From an uncultured Methanospirillum sp. (lineage in GTDB: Archaea; Halobacteriota; Methanomicrobia; Methanomicrobiales; Methanospirillaceae), in contig NZ_OY764544.1 of the NCBI RefSeq assembly GCF_963668475.1, positions 1,302,001 to 1,366,000 on the forward strand: a stretch of 64,000 bases of DNA, read 5' to 3'. Under the pieces are notes generated by a model. That model was not told where the DNA came from. It did not search any database and saw only the letters and a program-made list of their open reading frames with translations. Made by a program: the position numbers and the translations under genes. Each line of letters begins with the position of its first letter. Position 1 is the stretch's first letter. This document shows positions 15,689 to 23,354 of this stretch, piece by piece.

Positions 15689-16662
15689 CACTCCCTCCCT
15701 GGGATCATATCACAGCCCATGCAGGCCGGGCACATCGTCAGGGCCATGGTTGGATCAAGTCCTGATGTCCTGAGTGCAGCGTCCAGGTACCTGAATATTC
15801 GTTTGATTCGTGCTGCATCAGGCCGTGAAAACTCGTTCAGTTCTGCAGTCGGGTTGAGCGGCCTGATAACCGGAATCACGCCATCCTGGCAGAGCGAGGC
15901 GATACAGGCCTCCATATCGGCATCGCTCTCCCCAAGCCCGAGGATGATGTTCGAGAAGACATGCCCTCTCCCGAACAGTCTGACCGAGTCACGAAGGATC
16001 TCCCTGATGGACCCGAATGAAAGACCGGGGCACATCGCGGCAAAGAGTTCAGGCGTTGCAGCCTCAAGGTTGAACTTCACCTCAACTGCTCCTGCTTCTT
16101 TGAGCCGTGCAGGAGTCTGCAGGGTGGGATAGATCGAGACGCCGATAGGGATGTTGAACCGTGTGAGGTGGGAGACAACCTCAATTGCATATGCCTCCTC
16201 CTCCTCAATGCTCTCAAGCACGCCCGAAGTCAGGGAGATCGCATCGATTGTTCCCTTCACCGATTCGACGAGGTTCTCGATCTCCTCTATGGTCTTTCGG
16301 CTTCCTTTCAGCACCGGGACGTTGCAGTACCGGCATGAGAAGATACAGCTCGGAGTGATCGTGATGTACGCCTGTCTTGGGCAGTGAAGTGCAGGTCGTT
16401 CAAGAGTTCCGATAAACCTCTCTCCGTCAACCGTAAGTTCAGTCCTTCCTTCCCCGAGGTGATGGACAACTACAGGGGAAGCATCAGTCAGTGAGAGTCT
16501 GACCCGATAGGTGCCAACCGAGAAGAAGAGCGAACCACGACCGCCTGCTCCAGGGCCTGCGGTCGAACGGGTGAGATACTCATCCACCGGTTCACCGGTG
16601 ACCTGTGCAGTTCCAATTGCGAGCAATCGCGCTTTCAGATCTTCCCAGTTGTTACGGTCCAT
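15688..16662 (-). CDS. Radical SAM protein of the aks/mmp11 operon, function unknown
   Basis: 324 residues from the chosen ATG. A 95-residue N-terminal region of beta character precedes the radical SAM barrel. The CX3CX2C motif is Cys106, Cys110, Cys113 in TPSCIFSCRYCNVPVL. Barrel motifs SLTSGVLES and VEVKFNLEAATPE follow. Near the C-terminus MCPACMGCDM adds three cysteines that could bind an auxiliary cluster. Upstream in-frame ATGs exist; I use 16662 because it lies just inside the end of the preceding gene (11-base overlap). It could catalyse sulfur insertion or another radical step of coenzyme B synthesis, or a modification linked to mmp11. This is inference from neighbours. Confidence 0.82.
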   Translation of the reverse strand: MDRNNWEDLKARLLAIGTAQVTGEPVDEYLTRSTAGPGAGGRGSLFFSVGTYRVRLSLTDASPVVVHHLGEGRTELTVDGERFIGTLERPALHCPRQAYITITPSCIFSCRYCNVPVLKGSRKTIEEIENLVESVKGTIDAISLTSGVLESIEEEEAYAIEVVSHLTRFNIPIGVSIYPTLQTPARLKEAGAVEVKFNLEAATPELFAAMCPGLSFGSIREILRDSVRLFGRGHVFSNIILGLGESDADMEACIASLCQDGVIPVIRPLNPTAELNEFSRPDAARIKRIFRYLDAALRTSGLDPTMALTMCPACMGCDMIPGRE

Positions 16663-17650
16663 AGAGTTCGAGTGCCTCGTCATACCTGGTATAGAAGGGG
16701 ATGGCTGCAATCGCCCCGGTGATACCACGGCCATTCATGATGATCTTGAGGTTTCCACCCTCCAGCCTTCCAGCCTCGTCCGGATCCACCTGGCCGCGTT
16801 TCACCTTCTCGGCAAATGGAAGGAGTTCATCAGGAGAGAACCCGGAGTACACCGCCATGCCCGTCTTCTCAGAGAGGGTATACTTCCGGAGCAGCCCTGC
16901 GAACCGGTCAATGAGATCCTGCGGGTCTGTGGTCGCAAACTCGGCAACCACACCGACACAGTTCTTGGTTCTGAACGGCACCGGGAAGAGCTGCACTATC
17001 GTATGCGAGAGATACCGGTGCAGACCTGAACCCTTTGGATCTCCGGAGACTGCCCTGGCGATGTTGTGAACCAGGGTCCATGTGGCTCCCTGCTCAGGGG
17101 TGTCGGTGTCGTCAACCCCAATGAGTATGCGCCTGTTCCTGGGAAATGTCAGTGTTGACCCGGCGACCTTTCCGCCTCCTGAATCATCGTACTCTGACGA
17201 GATGACGCCGGATGCCGTGGCACGGCAGATGGTTGCACCAACCCCGCCACCACCCATACCGCGGTACGAGATCTGTATCTCTGTGTCAGAGAGACTGACA
17301 GAAGAGATGCCTGCCGGAAACCGGGAGCCTTCAAGGTTCAGGTCCACTGACCCGGTCTTCAGGATGTACCGGTTCATCGAGCCGACAGTCCTGACAGATG
17401 AAACCAGCGGGCTCTTGGCGTAATGCTTCTTTACCCACATTGCACCCCCGATGCAGTCAAAACACTCAATGAGTTCCACCTGGCTGCCATCATCGGACGC
17501 GAGAGCAGCAATCCAGGGATAATGAATGACGTATGGATCAGCCAGATTCACTTCAGCAGCCCATGCATCAGGTGAAAGGTCTTTGTTCGTTGCCGGAATG
17601 GAAGGGTTCATATTTGTCGCCGGGAATTTCGTTACCAGGATTTTCGGCAT
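16652..17650 (-). CDS. mmp11: Methanogenesis marker protein 11 homologue
   Basis: 332 residues. The pattern ELIECFDCIGGAMWVKKHY near residue 60-78, the Gly-rich GMGGGGVGATICRA and ILIGVDDTDTPEQGATWTLVHNIA match what I know of methanogenesis marker protein 11, a family found in methanogens with a TiaS-like (tRNA-Ile2 agmatinylcytidine synthetase) DDTDT motif. NGRGITGAIAAIPF lies near the end. Its biochemical role is not established. It heads the eight-gene operon. The ATG at 17650 has no ribosome site, but TTTATTTTC about 35 bases upstream could be a TATA box giving a short or absent leader. The internal ATG at 17611 is an alternative start. Confidence 0.78.
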   Translation of the reverse strand: MPKILVTKFPATNMNPSIPATNKDLSPDAWAAEVNLADPYVIHYPWIAALASDDGSQVELIECFDCIGGAMWVKKHYAKSPLVSSVRTVGSMNRYILKTGSVDLNLEGSRFPAGISSVSLSDTEIQISYRGMGGGGVGATICRATASGVISSEYDDSGGGKVAGSTLTFPRNRRILIGVDDTDTPEQGATWTLVHNIARAVSGDPKGSGLHRYLSHTIVQLFPVPFRTKNCVGVVAEFATTDPQDLIDRFAGLLRKYTLSEKTGMAVYSGFSPDELLPFAEKVKRGQVDPDEAGRLEGGNLKIIMNGRGITGAIAAIPFYTRYDEALELYGP

Positions 17651-17695
17651 CAAAGTAGATAAACTATCTGCTTGAAAATAAACACGAAAAAAGAA

Positions 17696-19804
17696 TCAGT
17701 GATCTGCTATTTCGAGCGCCCAGGAGTCATCGCTCCATCCGATCAGCCGGATCATTCCCATGCACATATCACGGATCTGGTATCTTCCGAACCGTGACTT
17801 GAAGGTATACGGCCCTACCGACGACTTATAGCGGGCAGGGTCATCAGAGAAATATCCCGGCCATTCACGAACAATACGTTCAAACTTCTGAGGCTCTGCC
17901 TCGTATATCGCCCTGACGGTCACCTCAAGAACCTGGTACCAGTACTTCACATCATGACCGGTTCCCTGGACGGTCACCTTCACCGGCTTTGCTGACTTGG
18001 AGATATCTCCAAAGCGAAGCCCGGGAGCCGGCTCTTCTGACGCCACTACAGCATGCGTGATCTCAACCTGATAGGGCCATATCTTTTTGCAGAATGCAGC
18101 AAGAACACCGGAACGCTGATCGATCTGGAACTTACGCCAGAGTTTGATCCCTTTCATCGATGTGTTGAGCAGGTGTGTATCAAGGGCATACCATGCCTTC
18201 TTTGTATCAAAATCAGCGTTCAGGATGGAGGGGTTCTCCATCGTGAGGGTGAGATTGCCGAGCCGGTGCAGGTAGTCCTGGTGAACAGTCTGCCATTCTG
18301 TTCCCAGGTGATCCTGCCACCAGGGAGTCAGAGTCACCGGCATGATGTGATCGATCATCTGTTCAGATGGCGTATCATCAAAGAGATCAAGGCCTGAAAA
18401 CAGATCTGCTGCCGGTGTCTGGGCAGAGAAGTAGGTTTCAAGGGCCGTCATCACCACCCAGGCAACCGTGTTCCCACCTTCAGCATGGTAGAGATCGCTG
18501 TACCTGAGGTGATCGTCAAACTCATCATCGTCAGGCATCCGGTACGGTTCTTCAAGCCTGGTGAAGAACGAGGATACCTGATCTGCGACAGGACCGGCGT
18601 CCTTGTCGATAGTGCTACACAGAAGTGAGAAGACCTCTTCATACCCTGCTTCCGATCTTCCGCAGACTGCGCGCCTCATAAGATAGGTCTCAACCTGCTT
18701 CAGAACTGCACAGAACTGTTCGTCGGTGAGTTCTATTCCATTCTGATAACCCGGATCATTCCACCCAAAACAGTTCATCAGGAATGGAGCGGTTACATCA
18801 GAACCAAGTAGTTTGATCCTGCCAAGGTGCCGCCTGATCTCTTCAGAGATCATCTTCTCTACCGGAAGGAGTTCAGGCTGTAGAAGCCGGAGATAATAGT
18901 CCGAGAACCGGTTGATATCCTGCAGAAGGCCCTTGATCTCATCAGGAGGAGCGCCAAGGAACGTACGCCTGATAGACTCAAAGATCTCTCCGGCGCGGAT
19001 GGCACCTCCGGTTCTCATGCAGAAGTACCGGAGAAACCGCGAGATCAGGTCCTGGTGATTTCCAAACCGCTCCTCCATCGGTTTCCAGAACTGATCATAC
19101 TGGTTCTCCGCTACCTCGGGAGACTCAAGACTTGCGAAGAAGAAGTTTCTGATGAGATCTGACTCTTCGAGCGGGACACCACGGTAGTTAAGTGCCTCAA
19201 ACACCTGGTTCGGGTTCTCACCCTGGTCAAGTTCGATGTACACAACACAGAGATCCTCGGTGATCACCTGTTGCAGGGACATGAGATCAAGATCACGGGA
19301 CTCGTCGATCTTGCGCCAGAAGAAGTCAAAACACTCGACGATCCGCGAGTCGTGCTCGAAATTATAATCCTCATCAAAGATGTGATACAAGGACGCCTTG
19401 TCAACCCGGGTAGGAATGACGACATACTGCCCCTCCCCGCTCCGCGGGCTGTTCCTGAGGAAATCAGAGATCTGTTCATACAACTCGGTGACACCACGCT
19501 CTTTTGCAAACGCACGAATCACCGCGAGGATGATACTGATGGTCGTTATCCGCTGCTGACCGTCGATGATGGTATATTTGTCAAGGTTCTTCTCGTATTC
19601 CCTGACTACAACAATAGAACCAAGAAACCGGTCAGGTATCTTTTCACGCGGGTCGCCTGATTTGAGCGAGTATTGTTCGGTGATGTCTGACCAGAGCTGC
19701 TCCCATTGAGGCCGTGACCATACATACGGCCGCTGAAAGAGCGGCACCACGTACTGTTTCGCACCGTTATATAGATCCCAGACAGAAGACTTTGCCGCCT
19801 TCAT
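17696..19804 (-). CDS. GmrSD-like DUF262/DUF1524 protein (putative defence nuclease)
   Basis: 702 residues from the chosen start. The N-terminal DUF262 (ParB/sulfiredoxin-like nucleotide-binding) domain has VPLFQRPYVWS, then the catalytic DGQQRITT at residues 81-88, and FEALNYRGVPL. The C-terminal DUF1524 is an HNH-type nuclease with IDHIMPV (about 484-490) and LHRLGNLTLT...N near 512-530. A further 120-residue tail follows. Families with this pair include the type IV GmrSD enzymes that cut modified phage DNA. Both catalytic motifs look intact and no second restriction gene is adjacent. The longest frame adds 86 codons, but GGGGGATG lies 6 bases before the ATG at 19804, so I start there. A T-run follows the stop codon. 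Confidence 0.85.
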   Translation of the reverse strand: MKAAKSSVWDLYNGAKQYVVPLFQRPYVWSRPQWEQLWSDITEQYSLKSGDPREKIPDRFLGSIVVVREYEKNLDKYTIIDGQQRITTISIILAVIRAFAKERGVTELYEQISDFLRNSPRSGEGQYVVIPTRVDKASLYHIFDEDYNFEHDSRIVECFDFFWRKIDESRDLDLMSLQQVITEDLCVVYIELDQGENPNQVFEALNYRGVPLEESDLIRNFFFASLESPEVAENQYDQFWKPMEERFGNHQDLISRFLRYFCMRTGGAIRAGEIFESIRRTFLGAPPDEIKGLLQDINRFSDYYLRLLQPELLPVEKMISEEIRRHLGRIKLLGSDVTAPFLMNCFGWNDPGYQNGIELTDEQFCAVLKQVETYLMRRAVCGRSEAGYEEVFSLLCSTIDKDAGPVADQVSSFFTRLEEPYRMPDDDEFDDHLRYSDLYHAEGGNTVAWVVMTALETYFSAQTPAADLFSGLDLFDDTPSEQMIDHIMPVTLTPWWQDHLGTEWQTVHQDYLHRLGNLTLTMENPSILNADFDTKKAWYALDTHLLNTSMKGIKLWRKFQIDQRSGVLAAFCKKIWPYQVEITHAVVASEEPAPGLRFGDISKSAKPVKVTVQGTGHDVKYWYQVLEVTVRAIYEAEPQKFERIVREWPGYFSDDPARYKSSVGPYTFKSRFGRYQIRDMCMGMIRLIGWSDDSWALEIADH

Positions 19805-19943
19805 CGTACACATCCCCCAAGATGATATCGTACTCTGATCGCATAGTCTCACCGGAACAGATCTGATCCATTTGCGATGGCAGGACTCACTGGCATCATC
19901 AGGCAAGGTAGGACAGGACTGCAGTAGTTTTTTGAAAAAAGAA

Positions 19944-20399
19944 TTACCAGGCCTCGGCAAAGGCCGCATTGGTATAGATATCTTCAAGGCGTGCCTTGTG
20001 TCCGAGTTCCATCTTTGAGAGTTCTGCAAAGAGCTTCTTCTGTTCAGCATCAGTGCTTGCATCAGAGAGTTTCTGATACATGGTCATTGCATCCTCTTCC
20101 TTCTTGATGGCGATCTTGAGGCCGTCCAGGGGCTTTAACTCGGTTGTCAGGGCAGGTGCCTCAATGATGTCTGACAGGTGATAGTCCTTGACCTCATCAA
20201 ACTTGAGCTCCTTCTTGCTTCCGCTAAGGTACTCCTGAAGGGTCTTACGGTGGTAGGTCTCCTGTTCTGCAAGTTCAAGGAACGTGCTCTTGAGGGCTGC
20301 ATCCTTTACACGCTCAGAAATGGTCTTGTAAAAAGTGTATGACTCAACTTCCTTGTCGATTGCATCCAGCAGAATCTTCTTGAATTCGTCTTGCTTCAT
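19944..20399 (-). CDS. Rubrerythrin-like ferritin-fold protein without rubredoxin domain
   Basis: 151 residues of four-helix-bundle type. Diiron-type ligands are visible as two EX(n)EX2H sets: DKEVESYTFY with ELAEQETYHRKTL, and KKEEDAMTMY with ELSKMELGHKARLE. A rubredoxin Cys4 tail is missing. Such proteins in anaerobes reduce peroxide or store/handle iron. ATG at 20399 agrees with family length. It is a single gene between the DUF262 gene and ftr. Confidence 0.85.
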   Translation of the reverse strand: MKQDEFKKILLDAIDKEVESYTFYKTISERVKDAALKSTFLELAEQETYHRKTLQEYLSGSKKELKFDEVKDYHLSDIIEAPALTTELKPLDGLKIAIKKEEDAMTMYQKLSDASTDAEQKKLFAELSKMELGHKARLEDIYTNAAFAEAW

Positions 20400-20629
20400 G
20401 AGTTATCATCCTCGAGATACCGTATCAGACAGCCCGGGATTGATCAACCACACAGATCACCCAGGAACGTAACACAGAGTCTTTAGTTGAAGTATCTCTT
20501 AAGCGTTTGGGATGGATCTACTGAAGTTAAAGCGCTTAAAAAAAGAGATATCCCGATTTTACCGGGAATGAGCCACATGACCGGGATCTCCTCAGTCATG
20601 CCGGACGTATTTTTCCAGGAGATTCTGGC

Positions 20630-21520
20630 TTATGCAAGAATCTCGTGGAGCTTGAGCTGGAAGGGTCCGAGTTTTCCTTCGTAGTTGCCTGCGCTGATGA
20701 AGGTCACACCCGGAACCTTGACTGCTGCCTTGATACCGGCTGCCATTGCCTTCTTGACTGCAGCCTCGTCAACACCGTTGATAACGAGCTCGTAGATAGA
20801 CTTGACGCCTTCAGGAACCTTGGTGTCCGGAACCTTCTCCCTGATGCTTGGGCAGTACTGCTCGTTGGTGGTTGCCGGAATTGGGAACTTGTAGTTCTTG
20901 GACCCGACCTTGGAACCTGATGCAACGATACCGCCTGGGAAGCTGGTGATGGTACCCTCGACCTCGAGGATTGCGTCTGATGCAGCCTGTGCACCGAGAA
21001 GAGCAGCCATCTGGCTCTCTGCCATCACGAAGAAGTTACCGCCTGCGACACCCTTGACCATGCCGAAGACCTCTTCACCAACATAGTCTCCCTCCATGAT
21101 CGGGATCTTCCAGCAGGCACGCCCGCCGATCTCAACCTTGGACTCGAACTTGTCACCAAAGAAGTGAATCTTGATGTCAAACTTCTCTTCTGCATCTGGA
21201 AGTCCGTTGAAGACCGAGGTGGTTGCTGCAGTAAGAACGCACTCTGCGATACGCTCCATGACCTGTTCAGGGAGTTTCTTCTTTGATGCACAGATCAGGA
21301 TCGAGACGCCCGGGCGTCCGTCAGGAGTCTCATCACCGGAGAGGTACCTCTCAATGCCTGCCTCACATGGACAGCCGATGGCTGAGGTTGCAAAGCCGGT
21401 TGCCTCAACAGCAGCCTTCATGGCGTATTCGCGGGTCACAGCAGTGATCATCACGCGGGAGATCCAGATGGGAAATCCTTCTGCAAATGTGTTGTCTATC
21501 GTTACACCGTTCAGTTCCAT
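20630..21520 (-). CDS. ftr: Formylmethanofuran:tetrahydromethanopterin N-formyltransferase
   Basis: 296 residues, the normal Ftr length. Ftr moves the formyl group from formylmethanofuran to tetrahydromethanopterin, the second step of CO2 reduction to methane, in the cytoplasm. The start MELNGVTIDNTFAEGFPIW and blocks such as GCPCEAGIERYL, FPGGIVASGSKVGSKNYKF and YELVINGVDEAAVKKAMAAG are near-invariant in this family. Five extra upstream codons are open, but GAGAGGATC lies just before the ATG at 21520. Codon use is biased as for a highly expressed gene (many GAC, AAC, AAG). A T-run for termination lies on the minus strand near 20530. Confidence 0.97.
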   Translation of the reverse strand: MELNGVTIDNTFAEGFPIWISRVMITAVTREYAMKAAVEATGFATSAIGCPCEAGIERYLSGDETPDGRPGVSILICASKKKLPEQVMERIAECVLTAATTSVFNGLPDAEEKFDIKIHFFGDKFESKVEIGGRACWKIPIMEGDYVGEEVFGMVKGVAGGNFFVMAESQMAALLGAQAASDAILEVEGTITSFPGGIVASGSKVGSKNYKFPIPATTNEQYCPSIREKVPDTKVPEGVKSIYELVINGVDEAAVKKAMAAGIKAAVKVPGVTFISAGNYEGKLGPFQLKLHEILA

Positions 21521-21598
21521 TACGGATCCTCTCATCTGAGGTCACCGGGTATCCCAATAATGGTTTCTTATTGGATCCCGGTCATGTGAGACGAACTA

Positions 21599-22147
21599 TT
21601 ATATAGGTTCTGGAAAGCCACATGCCAGTAGGACATCAGAGCCTGATAACGGCCCTGACTGAGCTGATTTCATACCAAGAGTAGATAATGCCAGAATAGA
21701 ACTCGGGAGCTGAATCCCGTACAGGTCGACAACTTTGACCGGGTGATCATACCTCTGTGCTATCTTCCTGACAGTGCCCCTGTCGATAACGATGCCAAGC
21801 TGATCCAGGATATGTGAGGTATATGAGTACGAGTAGGAACGCGACAGCACCAGGCACAAGTCTATGATAGGAGAGCCGAACCTGCTGTTCTCATAAAACG
21901 GAGCATCAGCATAACAGAGTTGTCCACAATCCCTGCAGTGGAACCTCTTTATGTATACATACACATGGGTTACTCCAGTGTCTGTTTTTATTGTAGAGAA
22001 CCGCCGTTTTTTGAGATCGTGAGATATAAGGGGACCACTGCATGTGGGACATCCGGTAGTCTGGACAAACTGGACATCAGACACCCCTGAAACAGCATAA
22101 TAGATGCAATCAGCAATTATCGGAGAGATGAGTAGATCTTTGTTCAT
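21599..22147 (-). CDS. Zinc-ribbon/HTH protein, transposase-N-terminus-like
   Basis: 182 residues. A zinc ribbon is formed by GCPTCSGPL and FHCRDCGQLC (CX2C...CX2C, about residues 32-75). It is followed by a helical region ILDQLGIVIDRGTVRKIAQRY that reads as a helix-turn-helix. This ribbon-plus-HTH order is seen at the N-terminus of several archaeal transposases, but no DDE catalytic part follows, so this is either a DNA-binding regulator or a truncated transposase. The ATG overlaps the upstream small gene by 4 bases. No terminal inverted repeats were found nearby. Confidence 0.55.
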   Translation of the reverse strand: MNKDLLISPIIADCIYYAVSGVSDVQFVQTTGCPTCSGPLISHDLKKRRFSTIKTDTGVTHVYVYIKRFHCRDCGQLCYADAPFYENSRFGSPIIDLCLVLSRSYSYSYTSHILDQLGIVIDRGTVRKIAQRYDHPVKVVDLYGIQLPSSILALSTLGMKSAQSGPLSGSDVLLACGFPEPI

Positions 22148-22356
22148 AAATCATGCACATTACATAGGTCATTATGGCAAATATAGAAGCCCGGGGAATA
22201 GTGATCTTCAACTCCGAATAAAACCCGCTCTTCTTTGAAATTTCCTGAATCTGCCGATTCCCCATCAGCAATCAGCAAATCAGGGGAACAAATATCACAG
22301 AAACATATTATTCCTGATTCAACCGGATTCTGGAACCGGGTGTTGTAATGAACCAA
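22144..22356 (-). CDS. Small Cys-rich protein upstream of the zinc-ribbon gene
   Basis: 70 residues from a TTG start. CFCDICSPD and YICHNDLC give four or five cysteines that could bind zinc. I do not recognise a family. It shares an ATGA overlap with the following zinc-ribbon gene, which is the main support for it being real. No good ribosome site is seen. Confidence 0.35.
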   Translation of the reverse strand: MVHYNTRFQNPVESGIICFCDICSPDLLIADGESADSGNFKEERVLFGVEDHYSPGFYICHNDLCNVHDL

Positions 22357-22552
22357 GCATACGCCCAGACAACCGGTTCGTTGTGTGGAACTGATTTTTA
22401 TGAATCCTGCAGTTGTGATGGGATATTGTGATGGATAGTATCAGGTATTCAGGTATTCAGCCATATCACCCATCTCCGTGATGAAGAAAGACTGAATTTC
22501 GCACATACCGGTGGTAGATCAGAAAAAAGTATTGAACAGTTGGTCCGGAGCA

Positions 22553-22900
22553 TCAGGAAAAACGCTGGTGCATCCTTAGAAGCAGAACCGTGATTGAGGC
22601 AGCATACAGACCCTGGAGCAGAAGGTTTGGCGATATATCAAGACAGGTGAAGATGATAATTGCGTACACCGGGGTGAGCAGGGAGACGATATCGAGTTTC
22701 TTCTTCTTGATCGCGAGGTAGGCAAGTACGATAGAACCCGCAATACAGCCCCAGAAGAAAGTTCCGGGATCTTCGATGATCCTGAGCCAGGAAAGAAGAG
22801 CTGCTACAACAATTCCTCCCCATACCAGGGCAAGGACAAGTGCCGAGAGGATCTTCTCTTTTAATGAGAGAGATTTCAGGACCTCAAGATCGATATCCAT
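22553..22900 (-). CDS. Small four-helix membrane protein, unknown
   Basis: 115 residues with an N-terminal amphipathic stretch (MDIDLEVLKSLSLKEK) and four hydrophobic helices at about 18-38, 47-63, 72-88 and 91-107, separated by the basic loop KKKKLD. It ends in RMHQRFS. There are no conserved charged residues in the membrane part and no family that I can name. It is monocistronic with ATG at 22900. Confidence 0.6.
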   Translation of the reverse strand: MDIDLEVLKSLSLKEKILSALVLALVWGGIVVAALLSWLRIIEDPGTFFWGCIAGSIVLAYLAIKKKKLDIVSLLTPVYAIIIFTCLDISPNLLLQGLYAASITVLLLRMHQRFS

Positions 22901-23354
22901 ACCTGATCTATTCGCGTAGAGAAATTATAACCTCATATGTACCAGAGATACAGATCCTGATTCCTGAAGCCTACATGAACCGCTTCGCTGTTCACACCCG
23001 AAACCATGAAAATATAATCGGTTGATCTAGTACCGTGGGTAGCAAAACTGTCTACTTTCCGAAACGGAGATCTCGTCACGGAGATCGCATCGTGCGATGA
23101 CGCTTGAAGACCCACGTTTCCCTCTGTTCAAATCAATCACCATCTTTCATGATAGTTTTTGACTCGCCGAACACAGGGGATATGCAAGACATTATCTGAA
23201 TTCAAGCAGGGATTTGTAGGTATTCGTCCCATACGGTTCAGATTTTGAAAATCACTGACTCACATATATCGATAATTATATTACTCTTCAAATAGTACGA
23301 AGAACTACGGTATGGTGGATCGTTCTGCCGCGTTAGGGAGATAAATGGGGAAAT
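22901..23354. other. 454-base gap holding a candidate structured RNA and the promoter of the propeller gene
   Basis: No protein gene is supported here. Two TATA-like boxes on the plus strand are visible: AATATAATC at 23011-23019, upstream of the inverted repeats listed separately, and an AT-rich stretch CATATATCGATAATTATATT around 23262-23282 that probably serves the gene at 23355. Confidence 0.4.
23034..23116 (+). ncRNA. Candidate small structured RNA
   Basis: CGTGGGT (23034-23040) pairs perfectly with ACCCACG (23110-23116), closing an 83-base segment. Inside are TCCG-AAA-CGGA (23058-23068), GATCTC-GTCACG-GAGATC (23069-23086) and ATCGCA-TCG-TGCGAT (23084-23098). The last two overlap by three bases, so one must shorten or they alternate. 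A TATA-like box AATATAATC ends about 15 bases before the first arm. There is no T-loop, so it is not a normal tRNA. No known RNA family is recognised. This is inferred from base pairing only. Confidence 0.3.

Noticed and set aside
23034..23116. A tRNA gene, suggested by the 7-base closing stem and 83-base length.
   Set aside because: There is no T-arm GTTCRA loop, no D-arm pattern and no CCA or discriminator context.
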